Both the position numbers and the translations under genes were made by a program. Of a stretch of DNA of 64,000 nt, positions 38,184-51,189 are shown piece after piece. The notes under the pieces are model-generated. The model worked only from the letters and a program-made list of their open reading frames with translations. It made no database searches and was not told the origin of the DNA. Origin of the DNA: Microcebus murinus (taxonomy: Eukaryota > Chordata > Mammalia > Primates > Cheirogaleidae); NCBI RefSeq assembly GCF_040939455.1, contig NC_134108.1, forward strand, positions 36,810,501 through 36,874,500, given 5' to 3'. The number at the start of each line of letters is the position of its first letter. The stretch's first letter is position 1.

Positions 38184-38773
38184 CAGTTAATATTGTTAAA
38201 ATGCCTATATTATCCAAAGCAATCTACAGATTCAATGCAATCCCTATCAAAATGCTGAAGACATTCTTCATAGAAATGGAAAAAAAAATCCTAAAATGTG
38301 TATGAAACCACAAGAGACCTAGAATAGCTGAAGCAATTCTGAGCAAAAAGAATAAAGCTGGAGGCCTCACACTACCTGATTTCAAATTATACTACAAAGT
38401 TATAGTAACCAAAACAGACACATAGACAAATGGAACACAATAGAGAGCCCAGAAATAAATCCATATACTCACAGCTGACTCATTTTCAACAAAGGCACCA
38501 AAAACACATTGGGGAAAGGACAGTCTCTTTAATAAATATAGCTGGGAAAATTGGATGTCCATATGCAGAAGAATGAAACTGAATCTTCATCTTTCAGCAT
38601 ATACAAAAATCAACTCCAAATGTGTTAAAAATTTAAATATGAGACATGAAACTACTAGAAGAAAACATTGACAAAATGCTACAGGACATTAGTTGGGGGA
38701 AATACTTTTTGGGTAAGACTTTAAGAGTACAGGCAACGAAAGCAAAAATAGACAAACGAGATTACATCAAGCA
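38184..38773 (+). mobile_element. Inverted ORF2 segment of the same twin-primed LINE-1
   Basis: Plus-strand ORF2 from 'ttaaaatgcctatattatcc' through 'gctggaggcctcacactacc', 'acaatagagagcccagaaat', 'gaatgaaactgaatcttcat' and 'gagattacatcaag'. This part of ORF2 lies between the reverse transcriptase and the Cys-rich end. It points away from its own 3' UTR, so the insertion (minus strand) has a 5' inversion, and the ORF2 C-terminus between the two parts was lost. A possible worn target duplication is 'agactatggacatc' before 37728 and 'gaattattgatatc' after 38773 (9 of 14). Confidence 0.9.
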
Positions 38774-39777
38774 TGAATTATTGATATCTTAATCTCATTT
38801 AAAGCATTTGTCTCTATCCTGGGCTCCCAAATTATTTAAACCTTCTCCTACCCCAACCATATACATATTAAAGCTCACAAGTTATAAATATTAAATGGAT
38901 GAGTGAGGTACAAATATATCTCAATAAACCTCACGTTTAAACACTACACATTTCTCCCATAGACTCTGCCATTTATTGGTATTTATTTATACCTAAAATT
39001 CTTACATCTAAATTGGCATCTCAGTTGGTCTAGAGGTCAAATGTTATCTCATAGAGATAACTTGAGAAAAAGCCAGATTTCTTAGAGTCTAGCATACTTT
39101 GACATCTTTCAGTTTATTGGATTCTGGAAAAGTAGATTTGAATATTTTTCTTTCTAGTTTTAATTAATTCCACCCTAAAAAATTGTCCTAAAATATTTCT
39201 GAGAAAAAAATCCACAGATTGAAATTAAAATAAATTAAAGATAATAATAAAAAAGAAACAGAGCTAGAAGTTACTTGTCAGTCAGAATACAAGGTAATAA
39301 TTATGACTATCTATATAGCTGTTCCTAAAATATATATTATATATTTTTGTTTGTTTTTTTAGAAAAATCACAAATATTTTTGTAACATTTCAAATATGAA
39401 AATAATTATTTAAAATATTATTGCATACATAAATGATCCATAAGTAAATTTTGTATGCTTTATAAGTATATGTTAGTACAGTAAAAATAACTATACATAT
39501 ATTTACTCTGTGTTCTAAGATACAGTTTTGTTGTCAGGGATGAGAGATCAAAAAAGTTTATAATACTCTGTTCCATTTTAGAAATTACATTTAGCTATAT
39601 GTTAGTTTATCATACTTTCAGGAGCAATTATATATCAAATAAATATACTGAACAAGGACTGATTTCCTTTAAAATAAGAAAAAGAGTGATATAATATAAA
39701 AAATACTAAGCTATATATATGGTCCTGGATTTTTGTTTTAATACTCTCAATAACTAGTTAAAAATAAAAATATTAAA
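38774..39777. other. Unique AT-rich sequence
   Basis: No gene or repeat recognised. Confidence 0.45.
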
Positions 39778-39870
39778 AGCTACCATTCATTGAATAGCTA
39801 TAACCATACTTGATACTGTGGTAATTCTTTACAAATATTAATTCCATTCCCCACAACAACTCCAAGAGAT
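39778..39870 (-). mobile_element. MIR fragment
   Basis: 'ctaccattcattgaatagct', 'gatactgtggtaattcttta' and 'cattccccacaacaactcca' fit the antisense 3' part of a MIR. Short. Confidence 0.45.
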
Positions 39871-39899
39871 AACTAGCTAATCCAATAGAAAAAAAAGTA

Positions 39900-39952
39900 T
39901 GAGAAAAGAAAAGAAAAGAGAGGAAGGGAGAAAGCAAGCAAGCAAGCTAGCT
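39900..39952. repeat. Purine tract (AAAAG)n and (CAAG)n
   Basis: 'gagaaaagaaaagaaaagag' continues into 'aggaagggagaaag' and then three CAAG units. A polypurine mirror-like tract that may form triplex DNA. Confidence 0.85.
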
Positions 39953-40084
39953 GTCTCATCAGTGATCAAATAAATGATATTTAAACAACACAGAGCTATT
40001 ATTTGCCCATTAACTTTATAAAAATAAAATATATTTTGTCTAATATTAAGAGAGACATGGAAACTAGTATTCTTATTACTATTT

Positions 40085-40275
40085 ATTAATTGTCCTTGGA
40101 CAAATTACTTCTCATTTTGGGGGATCAATTTCTTCCAATTCAACACTTCAATTAATTTTCTATAATGAGAATAATAATACCAGATATTTTAAAGATTGTT
40201 GTGAGAATTAAATGTGCTAATTAACATGAAAGTTCACTCACAAGAGAAGAACCCAGTAAGTGCTTACTATCATAC
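40085..40275 (+). mobile_element. MIR-like SINE
   Basis: 'ttggacaaattacttctcat', 'ataatgagaataataatacc' and 'attgttgtgagaattaaatg' then 'agaacccagtaagtgcttac' match the plus-strand order of MIR. Confidence 0.7.
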
Positions 40276-43244
40276 ATTGCCTATGATAAAATTCTTTTGG
40301 GCTAAAAATTGGAATTATGTTTCAAAAGCCACAGAGTGGGGTAATTGACAATCATCCAGTCCTGAAGCTGTAGCCTAGGAAAATGTACAACACTTTTGAG
40401 AAATACACAAATACACAGACACACACAGAAGCACAAAACTACTTATTGTCACAATATTTATAACAGCAACACAATGTCTTACACTAGAAAAATAACATAA
40501 CAATAAATGGCATTTTCCTCATTAGAAAAATATGCTAAAACTAATATATAGTGATCTTGATCTTAAAGTCTTGATCTTAAAGGCTATGTTAAATATGGAA
40601 AGTGATTTAAGCCATCACCCTAAATGAAAAAAAAAATAGGTTAGCAAATTGTGAATGTTTATGCTTAGGCTTATATTTATAGTTACATATAAATGTGATG
40701 AACAGGTTACTTTGGGTAACAGATTGGAAGGAACTACTTTAAAGTATAATGTTGGTTTTATTTGGTTGGTAGAAATGTGTTTGTTTCCATTGCCAAAGAT
40801 GTCCCAGTTTCTGCACTATGTTTTTGTGGAAACACAGGGAGTGAAACTTTTTCTCTGTTATTTTCTCCACCCTCTTATTTCTAGCCCCACTTTAGTCATC
40901 TTAATGATGATAAATCGTTGAAGAATATTTTTTGAAAGGGCTGGGATTAACAACAGAGGTCATTTCTAATTCTAACTGAATGAGTATTATTTATAAAAGC
41001 TCTGGATATTACTTTTTTTCTTTTTTGCTATGTATTTGTGAACTTCGGAGATTTTTATAATAGATCTTTTCCTTGGTAGCTTTTATTGTCTACAGTTGCT
41101 GAGTAGTGTGAACATTATGAAAATAAATAGTGCTTGGGTATAGTACACTCCCCAATATTTAAATTACCATTTCTTTATTATTAAAACATGAATGGATCAG
41201 AAAAGTAGGGAGGGACAGGATATTTGAACAATTCTCCATTTATTCTCTTTAAATACCAAGACCTCCTGATCTTTCACAACAAAACACTAATAGTCTAAGA
41301 AGGTTTATGTCACTTACATTACATCTCAGTTAGTGAAATCCCCACTACAGAATCATATGCATAATTTTTGCATTTGATAATATTTGACAAACAGAGGGAA
41401 AGAGAGAAAGATTGAAGACTTTCTGAGAAAGTTGTGAAAAGATTCCATGCTTTCACCTTTTCCATAAAATAGTTATGAAGGTTAATAAAAAAGATTATGT
41501 AATAACATTCTAAACTTTTTAGGAGTCAATCATTACAAACACCTATGAGAATAGCATTGCCATTGAGAATATTTTTCTCTATCTCTAGCATATATATGGT
41601 GGTGGATTCCTACTTATCTTTAAGATGCATGTGCTATTCAGATTTGCTTTTACAATACCTAAAATATGCTGCAATTTGTGAGCAATCTTAGCCAATCAGA
41701 GAAATAAATATTTAAAGCAATTTCCTAAATACAGTATTGTTTACTCTCTCTCAAAGATTGGAGCTCTTTGATCAAATCACATGAGCACTTATTTTCAATA
41801 TGTTATACATGCTGAAAGCTTTCTCCTAAACTGCATGTACTTAAAATAAAAAGCCACATTTTTATTAACCATTATAGCAATGCTCTTTTTGTCCATAATT
41901 TTTTTTCAACATTGTAGTATTTTTCCATTGTTGGATGACATTTTTAAGGGAAGAATATTTTTATGCCAAAGCATTTAACAATATCCCAGAGAGAACACTG
42001 TGTTACAAATTTACTAATTGTTCTATGGTTATGCTCCATATTTTTAAATGCTCTACTTTGAAAAGTTCTATAATTAAACATTGAAGATGAAATTTAAATT
42101 TTACCTACATTGTCTGATAAACTTGACTAGACAAATAAGAAAATGAGAGTAAAAGTTATTCTTTCATGCAATAAATATTCCCTACTGTCCTAGACACTGG
42201 ATTTATAGCAAATAATTTGTTTAAAAAGATAGACACACTTCCCCTCGTGTAACTTATATTATGGTGAATAGTGTCCCGGTTCATTTTTTGGAAGCTCCGA
42301 AGTTAACTTCTAAATGTGTACAAAATGGAACATAGGCTTCCTTTTCCTGCTAAGGTTGGAAGAGACTTTACTGCTCTAACCTACACTTTGTTCTGCTTTT
42401 CCCATCTTTTCTATGTAGCTCCAGTCTTGTCAAGGTTGGGGAAAGGATGCATAGAAGAAACTTTTTTTTTTTTTACTTTTTTTCAAACTCTGCAGTCAAT
42501 TGCTAACAACCGCATAGAGGCTCATTTGATTCAGGCTGGCTTCCATGTGTCCTCAGATTGCAAATCAGTCAACAGCCTATGAAAATGCAAATAAAATAAA
42601 CCTCCAACTGACTCTCATAAGATATAGGAATGACAGGATCCAAGGGAGTTTCTGAAAACCAAATAATTTTAATATTATCAGCGAGTATTATCTTTCCTGA
42701 TGCTTAGTCCATCAGAGAGCAATGGAGAGTTAACCATACTCTTCATTCAGGTATATTCCTTGAGCAAATTCCTTTCACTACTCCAATGTTAAGCTGAGGA
42801 CAAGGAAATCCAGTTTAAAAGATACTGCCTACATGTAGTTCACACCCTAACCTTGAAAACTCTTGTAAACTGTAAACATGAAAATGATGCAGCATAAGCT
42901 AAAAGGAAACTACTTGTTTTCCAAGTTGCCATGCCCCTCTGTTCTATGAGGGATATTAAGGATATACACCATAATGGAAAAAGGCTGATAAATAAGCACA
43001 AGTAATACAAGCAAAATATGAAAAAAAAAATGGGAGGAACAAAATAATCTAAGAGAGATTCTGTACCCAGAGAGGCTATCTAGAGCAGAGACCAAGACTA
43101 AAACTTGTGTGAATGCCAAACTGTCAATCTACAGCTAAAGACCCGTTGGAAGCTTAGGACAAGAAGAGTGGTGGCTGGAACTATTTAAACACTCAACACA
43201 GAAAATGTGGCAACAATGCAATAGAGACAGGAGTATGCATTTAC
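40276..43244. other. Long unique AT-rich stretch
   Basis: No gene recognised in 3 kb. Two 88-codon frames (40655-40921 and 42316-42582) have no known domain. A 13-bp word 'cttgatcttaaag' is repeated at 40556-40568 and 40570-40582. A T-run lies at 42462-42474. Confidence 0.45.
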
Positions 43245-43640
43245 ATGCACTGAGCACCCACTCTTTGCCAAGAATTGTGGTAGACATTGGAGCTATATAA
43301 AAGCAAGGAAGACAGGAAAAAAATCCCTGCCATTGGGGAGCTTAGGGTCTAGGTTTCTGATAGTGGCAGTTCTAAAGAGAAAATATGATGGAATAATGCA
43401 ATGGAGGATGATGCCATGTGTGTCAGATAAGGTCAAGGGCTGGGAAACAGCATTACAGGCAAAGAGCATTGCTAAGGCCCTAAGATAGTGACCATCTTGA
43501 GATGTTATTAGAACAGAAAAGTGAGTATGACTACAGTACAAGTGAACAAAGAAGAATACTGTTAGAGAAGGTGGCCAGAGGTAGGTAAGGATGGGATTAC
43601 ATAGTAGGGGGCTTGTATATTTGAGTTTGATTATTATGCT
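43245..43640 (-). mobile_element. LINE-2 3' fragment
   Basis: Antisense L2: 'gcactgagcacccactcttt', 'ccctgccattggggagctta', 'aaagagcattgctaaggccc', 'gtggccagaggtaggtaagg' and 'gggattacatagtagggggc'. The 126-codon minus frame at 43293-43673 crosses it in the L2 sense strand 3' UTR and does not match the L2 protein. Confidence 0.7.
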
Positions 43641-43922
43641 ACTTGTGGTTGGAATGGCTGGTGCGTTTAACACAAGGAGAGAAAAGATAAGGTTTACTCT
43701 TCAGTAAATTATTGCAATTGGAATCATTTGCATAAAATGCTCTCTTGTTTTATCAGTTTTTTTCACTACCCAAATTTCTAATATGTTTATTTCTTCTTTT
43801 GCACAATATATTGAGGCTGATCAAACTTACTGGCTTGCCCAAGATATTCTCAGTTTGTGCCTGTTGTCATGACATTATTAATAGTGCCTTCATTCACCTT
43901 CCAATGTGTTCTGCTTTAGATT

Positions 43923-44241
43923 AGGAGTTGCCAGCCTTTTTCTGTAAAAGGCCAGAGAGCATGTATTTTAGCCTTTGCAGGCCAGACAACAACGAAACTC
44001 TGCCACTGTAGCAAGGAGGCAGTCATAGACAATACGTAAACAAATGGGTACAGCTGTGTTCCAATAAAACTTATTCATAAATACTAAACTTGAATTTCAT
44101 ATAATTTTAAATTGTCACATATTACTTTTCTCTTAATTTTCTTCCTTTCATTTAAAATGTAAAAACCCATTCTTAGCTCAAGGGCCATATGAAAAAACAG
44201 GTGGCTGGATTTGCCCCTCGGGACGTAGTTTTCTGATCTCC
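43923..44241. mobile_element. hAT-Charlie-like DNA transposon fossil
   Basis: It begins 'aggagttgccagcctttttc' and ends 'gtagttttctgatctcc', worn versions of the terminal inverted repeats caggggttggcaaact / agtttgccgacccctg. Internal blocks 'agacaatacgtaaacaaatg', 'gctgtgttccaataaaactt', 'tgaatttcatataattttaa' and 'aacccattcttagctcaagg' are typical of a common non-autonomous mammalian Charlie family whose number I do not trust to memory. No transposase is encoded. Confidence 0.75.
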
Positions 44242-44274
44242 CATTTAGACCATGAATTACACGATGATCTTTAT

Positions 44275-44465
44275 AACTAACATATATTGAGGGCTTACTA
44301 TGTAGCTGGCAATCCTTACAACAAGCCTGTAAGGTACAAACTAATTGGATGTGTGTTTTGTAATGAAGATACAGAGGCATAAAGAGTCTAAGGAACTGGC
44401 CCAATGTCTCCAAGCTAATAAATGGCAGAAAACCTACCTTTAGAGCCCACATTTTTAACCTCATT
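44275..44465 (-). mobile_element. MIR-like SINE
   Basis: 'tatattgagggcttactatg', 'cttacaacaagcctgtaagg', 'gatacagaggcataaagagt' and 'cccaatgtctccaagctaat' follow antisense MIR order. The 126-codon minus frame at 44084-44464 spans this and the Charlie element and is not a gene. Confidence 0.7.
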
Positions 44466-47400
44466 GCTAAATAAACTCAGAGTGCACTTTCATTCCCACC
44501 CTCCTCATGCTCATTCTTCCTTCACATCTTGTTTTCTAAGTCTTGCATCTTTTTAGTCTCCCTTTCTTTCTTCATTACTCCCTCTTGCATTTTTCATGCC
44601 ATCTTTTCCCTATACTCTATAAAAATTATAAGTTATATACCTAAAATTGGGAAAAAAACAAAAATTAAATGACACAGAACATAATATCAGTATTTTAAAC
44701 TTCTATAATTACTAACCATTTCCAGAAGTTTTCTTTAGAATCCCTAAACATAAGTATTCCCTTCACATTCCTCAAATGAAGCCTGTTTTCCCACTATTGG
44801 CTTTCTAAGTAGAAATATATCTATTATTAATATCTAATTTGGGGCAAATACCCTTCTATCACTGTCCTTATATCTGTAACAAATGGTGTTAAGCAAGAAT
44901 GAGATAAGTTACTCCACAATCTTAAATCTCTGATACTCTATAGTCTTAGTGCATTAAACTTGAAATTGTAGCACCATTTTGAGGATTTTAGGTTCTATAT
45001 TTCAAACAACTCTCTTTACAAATGAAGTCTTAGAACACTGGTTGTTTTTAATTTGGGGGCTTTCAGCATACTCTGCCACAATCCTTCATGGGTTTAAAGC
45101 ATTTGGCAAGTGTTTATCTAACAGTGGCTGTCTATTTTGATAGTACAGATGGATAAAAAAAGAGGAGGGCATTTAACTCCAGGAACATTTCCACTGCTGA
45201 CACTTCTTACCAGCAACAAGGCAGCAGTAAAGCTCAAACTGTCTATAATGTCAGCAAAATCTTCTGAACAAATTACTGCCTGAGTCATTTTTTTCAGTGT
45301 CTTTTATTTGGGAAAAACATGTACTTTTTAATGAAGAAGGATAAAAGATGCCATTTGATTGTTGATGTACACTACCATTTTCCACTAAATTGTTAACAAA
45401 TTTAAAAAAAATCAAGTTGAAGCTGTTGATTTAAGTTGCTCATTCCATACCAATTTCTGAAAATGTTAGGGTGGCATTAAAATCAAAGATAAATTTAAGG
45501 AGGAACATACACTTAGTTGGAGGGATGAATGAGAACAACCTGTTTGATTCATATTAAGCTTGCAGATTTATCAACCTAGGCACGCAAGAGAAAGACAGAG
45601 TGAGAGTTTATGAGCTCTCCAAAAAGATTGATTTTTACAAGTTCCTGATTTAGCTAGAAGAGGTGCCTATACATTTACTTAGCAAAAGGGTTAATGCATT
45701 CAACCTTTTGAAAAATGCATTTCTTTACATGCATATAACATGATGGATAGTTAACTGAATGCACATGGGTAAAAATATAGGTGAAAACAAATTAATTGGA
45801 AGGTATAGAGTTTATTGTTTATTTTTTCTTGATAGATGGATCTCATTATTTTCCTTGGGCAGACAAAGCCATAACAGTTTCCAGAGAAAGGAGAAGTGAC
45901 AGCTCAGGAAACTACTTACAGATGGACAGCCAGCAGGCTAAAAATATTACTTGTGTCCACCTCATCAATAAGCTGGCTCCATGAAGAGTGGCAATTATTC
46001 TTTTCCTGCTTGTGCTGCCGTTTGAGAGGCATGAAGATGATTATTGATAACTTGGTATGTAGAACAAAATATATACAGTAACACAAACTCATTTACTATA
46101 GCAAATCCATATCAGAGAGCACCATTGCCTTTCATGCCATTATTTAAAGTGGCAACGTGTACCCATCAATGTCTTAGAGGATTATGCTGATACTGTGTTT
46201 TGTTACAATCCTATTAATTATTAATGATGCACATTTATTATTCACCTATATTTAGAGAGTCTGTATTATGCACTGCAAAGGGGGAAAGATACACCACTGA
46301 GTTAAAGGAGGTAGGTTCTAAATCTTGCATGCATATAAATGCAACAAGAACTGGCCTTTATCCTTTTTTGGCTGTACCAAAGATCTTTCATGTAGCAATA
46401 ACAAAATGAATGAATAACAATAATACTTTATATAAATCAAAAACTACCAATGTTTGATAAGAGTCAAGAAGATATACAGCTTTATTATTTTTTTAATATG
46501 AGGGAAAAATTGTAGTACCAATTACTGCTCTGAATTAAAAAAAATCCGCTCAATTAAAGTGCTACAAAATAAATGACAGTTTCCAGGCATCAGCACAAAG
46601 CTAAAGGGATTTCAATGGCCTCATTACTTTTATTACCCTGCATTGCTCAGCCAAATCTATTGCAAGATTGTGTTTAGGCATAGGATCTGTCCTGGTATTT
46701 GCAGAAATGTGGGCAATGCGTCAGCTCACCTGGAATTAAGAGAGCAGGCATGCAAAATCAGAACATAGAAAATGCTATGCTTGGATAGTTATTCTGCTTT
46801 CTGGAGATAGGAGAAAAAGGTATTGACCAGGAAAAGAGTTAGTACAAAATGAATGACAAATTCAACTGTAACAGTCAAATCTTACCACATCAGATCATGT
46901 AGTTTAAGGTATTTGAGACCATTCCCATTGGACTATTCACTTTTTGAATATCCCATTTTCTGGCATTTAGATCCTAAAATAGATAAAAATTATGCCCATT
47001 TCTCTAAATTTTAACAAATCATGCATATTTTTGTTAATTTTAACAAATGATAGACCAGCAAAGTGATTTTTAAAAAGTCAGTCTAAATGAGAGAACATGT
47101 TCAACATTCTGCTAAAATTGTCTTCTGCACTTGAAGGTCATAGTGATTAACTGCTGTGTTATTCTGGAGTTGCACGATTATCCAATAATCAAGGATTCTA
47201 CCCAGAGTTGCCATGACATAACTAAGGGGGCCCTTGTTCCCAGTTTTCCTAAATGTCTGGTCTCTGAGGACAAAAGAGAGGAGTTCATTTAAAGATAAAC
47301 TGTCTTGCTGAGTTAAAAAAGAATCAGTGGATAATTCGAAAAAACAAGGAACTAAATATCCTCCATCTAATTCTCAAATCACCTGGCCCCTTTTTAATTT

Positions 47401-48639
47401 CAGTCTTTTAAAACTAATAGATTTTTCAGCCTATGATAAAACTATTGTTTTTCTTATTTAAGATTCCCAGAGTACTAGTATATAAAAATAAAATATTACT
47501 TATTCAATAGTGTCATAGTGTTATTATATTTTAAATTATGTATTCTTTTTATGCTACCTTTTGTAATTTCATAAGAAAGCAACTAAATGCAGTGGTATTC
47601 ATTTTGGCGGGAAAGAGCTACTAAAATCTTTGTAGAATTGAGAATACAAATTGTTTCTCTACCTTCCCTGTGATGGGAAAAAAATCCCATAATTCTCTTC
47701 AGGAGGCATAATTTTTTATATGAGCAATGTGTAAGACAATCTCAGTGAAATAGCATTTGAAATACATTTTACCTGCATGTAAGACAAATTTGTAAATTAT
47801 ATTTTCTAATTTAAAACAAATATGTAATGGAGAATTAATAAAGATTATTTACCTTTGAATTGTATTAAAATATTCCCTCCAAAAATTATTTGGTCATTGT
47901 ACTGATCAGGGCACATTTAATCACAAGTGGTAGAAACTTTGGGAAGTGTTGATTCCTTTAACCAAGCCACAGGTCGAACCAGGTACACGAACAACAGTAA
48001 TGACCCTTTCTCCTCATCTCCCATACTGCGGCTGGCAGCTTGAAAAGAAAGCCTGGTGTGTGTGTGTGTGCATGTGCGTGTGCGTGTGTGTGTGTGTTCT
48101 CTAAGAGGTGCCCACTGTGGTTCAGAAACCCATTACTTCCTGTGGTGATCTCTGTGACCAGGAAATCAGCATCATGCTGAGAGTTAAAATCTCCCATTCT
48201 GACCCTATGGTTCAAGTGAGGGAGAAGGAAGAAGTTGCTTAGCACTGTGGAAGTGCTATTCCTTCAGCTGGATCGTTTCCTCCGATAACATTGTTAACAT
48301 GCTTACAAGGTCCCAGTACTACTGTTGCAATATATTCACCAATTTTTAATAGGTGCTGTCAGAGTAAAATCTGTAAAATGAAATTTGTTTGCTTGGGCAG
48401 GTGCCTCCTCACCTACAAAGTTCTCTTGGTCTAATTTGCAATGCTGTGTCCCCATATCTGATGTTTTCATATACTTAGGCATAAATACTATAATTTCTAG
48501 ACACTTATTTTCATCTAGCTTTGTCCTATTTCACACCAGTAACTGTCCTCTGTCAGGGTGCCAGGCCAATGACATGGCAGAAACTCCTTACTTGTTCTCC
48601 CACATTTTTCTTCCTTCAGTAACTTTCTTAAGAGGTGAT
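44466..48639. other. Long unique stretch with one GT tract
   Basis: Over 4 kb without a recognised gene or dispersed repeat. A GT/GC tract lies at 48055-48097. The part 46540-46760 is less AT-rich and holds several transcription-factor-like motifs. Frames at 45796-46409 and 47958-48245 show no domain. Confidence 0.45.
48055..48097. repeat. (GT)n with GC interruptions
   Basis: GT units broken by 'catgtgcgtgtgcg' in the middle. It is a Z-DNA-prone alternating purine-pyrimidine tract. Confidence 0.9.
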
Positions 48640-48830
48640 GTGAAGTGACAGAAAACGCAAGGCTTTGAATCAGAAGACCTGGGTCTGAAACCTATCTCCT
48701 CACCTATACCTGATATGATTTTATCCAAATTTCAATGACTTCCTCAGTATAACTTCTCTTTTGAAGACTGTTTTGAAGACAACATAGATAATACACCTAA
48801 AATACTTTATCAGGTATATTAGTTATTTCT
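48640..48830 (+). mobile_element. MIR-like SINE
   Basis: 'ggctttgaatcagaagacct' with 'gggtctgaaacctatctcct' gives the MIR gagtcagac..tgggttcgaatcc region. The later part is badly decayed. Confidence 0.55.
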
Positions 48831-49209
48831 ATTCATGCTATCAATTTATTATACTACTTACTTCTCTTCCTTATAATCATAGACTGTATCATCTTCCAAA
48901 ACTCTTAAATTTTTAATCATCGATCTTAACTATTGTTCTGTCAAATTTCAGGGATTTTGAAATTTGAGTGGGTAAGAATTCTAACACCATGAGCTCATCA
49001 CTCCTAGAAACTGGTAACTGTAAGAGTAATCCAGATTCAAAATTTCATTATTCTTGGATATTATTTTTTTATCCTAAATCCTTTTAAAACACTCTAATAT
49101 TCTCATCCCTGCACCCATTTCAAACCTCACCACAAAAAGGAGTCCATTTCTAGAAGGAAAGATAATAGTCCAGTGGACCAAATCCACTCATGAAAAAACT
49201 AGTTTTTAG
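48831..49209. other. Unique sequence
   Basis: No element recognised. Confidence 0.4.
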
Positions 49210-49446
49210 CAGGGTTCCTCAAACTTTTTAAACAGGGGGGCTAGTTCACTGTCCCTCAGACCACTGGAGGGCCATTGGAGAGTGTGGCGCACATTCCACA
49301 CATGCGCACTGTAGGTCCGGGAGGAGTGGGCTGCTAAGCAGGCAGGCAGAAGCGGCAAAAAATCCTGGCGGTCGGGATAAATGTCCTCAGATAAATATCC
49401 TCAGCAGGCAGCATGTGGCCCGTGGGCAATAGTTTGAGGACCCCTG
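49210..49446. mobile_element. Non-autonomous hAT element with clear terminal inverted repeats
   Basis: Left end 'cagggttcctcaaacttt' and right end 'agtttgaggacccctg' are inverted repeats (15 of 16 bases). Next to them come 'gttcactgtccctcagacca', 'ggagggcc' and, at the right, 'catgtggcccgtgggcaata'. The middle is GC-rich for this window and has a 14-bp tandem duplication ('ataaatgtcctcag', about 49378-49405). It is only 237 bp and encodes nothing, so it was moved by a transposase from elsewhere. Related hAT families are known in mouse lemur and bats but not in human. The 8-bp flanks do not match cleanly ('gtttttag' against 'cttatagt', or 6 of 8 if shifted by one). Confidence 0.85.
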
Positions 49447-51189
49447 CTTATAGTGTATTAGAAACCCAGGAAGGATTAATCAGGGAGCATTGTTTAAACA
49501 AGATAATGCTGCCTCTCCTTAGGGATTGCCAGGATCATAAATTGTCTTTGACAAGGACTGAAGGAACTTAATAATGCAATGATTCTGCCTACATCTATCA
49601 AGCGGTAGCAAACACCCTGCTACTAAGGTCTAGGACAGGTGGAGTTTAATGACCAAGGAAATGCTGACGTCAGAGACAGAAGAGAAGTGGTATGACTAAC
49701 AATGTATTAAGTCTTTTGCCTTCAACCATTTATGTACCTCATATCTTGAGCTGCAAGTTTTCTCCTCTAGTTTGGCATTTTCACCTGCTATTGTTTGTCA
49801 TATCCATCCCGGCCAGCTCCTCAGAGTTCAATTTAAAGAGTTAATCATTTTTGCCTCTGCCCCCAACTCATCCACTTAACTTCTGCCTTCCTCCTTCCTT
49901 CCTCAGCTCCACCTCTCCCTCTTCCCTCACCCCTCCCACCCTTTTCAATTGTTCTCCATTATAATTTCTGAGACTTCACCTGCATGTCCTTTTCTATTTC
50001 CCATATTTACATCACTGGAGTTAGAGATAACCAAGAGAGATAAATCCCATAGATAAAGGCCTCACACTTTCCCTCTATTTTAAGAGCTTTTTTTCTGACT
50101 TTCCTCATCTCCATGTTAACTGAAAATGACCTTTATCATTCTTTGAATATCTCTAAGTTCTTTTTTGTTGTTGTTAAGAGAACTTAGGTTAGGGCACTTA
50201 CAATACTCTGCCATCTCTTCTAGTTCTTCATACAAACTCTCCTTTTTGTATAGCTTATTTTGTAAAGCTTATACTTTTGTACTTTTGGTCAAAAGTGTTT
50301 TATCATTATTTTTGTTTTATTAATTTTTGTAACTTCTGTATTACACATTTTTATTAACAATTGTAATTTCTTTTGGTTAATCTCTTAATAAAAATACTAT
50401 ATAAATTTAGTTTTCTGCTCCCCAGGAATTTTGTATTAAAAAGACATTCAAGTAAAATGTTTAGCAATATACATGTGTATATACAGAAAACTGTGCTCCT
50501 CAACATTGTTTTCCTAGTAAAGCATGCTTTTTCACATCTGTGTAATACTTACACAAGGGCCTGGATTTATATCATTTGACCAGAGGCAGCATGAATAAAG
50601 TACCTTTTTGTTTTCCTTAGGCACAACATGATAGCATGTAATTCTAGCTCTTTCATCTGAGATCACTATGCCCATGGCTTGTGACATGGTTTAGAACTAT
50701 TTTTTAAAATATATTTATCATGTTGCTTTTAGTATGGTTACATGGACTCAGCTTTACTGTTTGTTTCTGAATCAAATATCCATTTTTAGTTTTTGATAAT
50801 ATCCCACAACTTACATACACAGAACTGTACTGATTCATTCAAATATAAGCCTCAGTTTCATTTCTTAAAGAATTTTTTTGTGTATTCCTTTTATCTCAAT
50901 TCCACTTTCCATCAACAGTTACTTTATATAGTTAATATGTATCTTCACATTACTTTTTATACATATATTTACCTATGGAAAAACACAGTGTTTTTTATAT
51001 ATGCTTTTTTGTGTATGTTTTATAAGTGCCTTTGACACTAAAGAGTTTAGCAGTATATGTGTTTCTTATGCAATTTGGTATTTTTATTAAAAATGACTTC
51101 TATAACACCCATGCACATTGCTAAAATATGGATGATATCAATTGCTTTTTGTTCCTGCAACTTGTTATTTTATTTTACAATTTTACATG
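49447..51189. other. Unique sequence
   Basis: No gene or repeat recognised. A pyrimidine-rich stretch occupies about 49855-49960. Confidence 0.45.

Noticed and set aside
43293..43673. 126-codon minus-strand frame
   Set aside because: It lies over an L2 3' UTR fragment and does not encode L2 protein.
44084..44464. 126-codon minus-strand frame
   Set aside because: It spans the end of a Charlie-like element and a MIR; both are non-coding.
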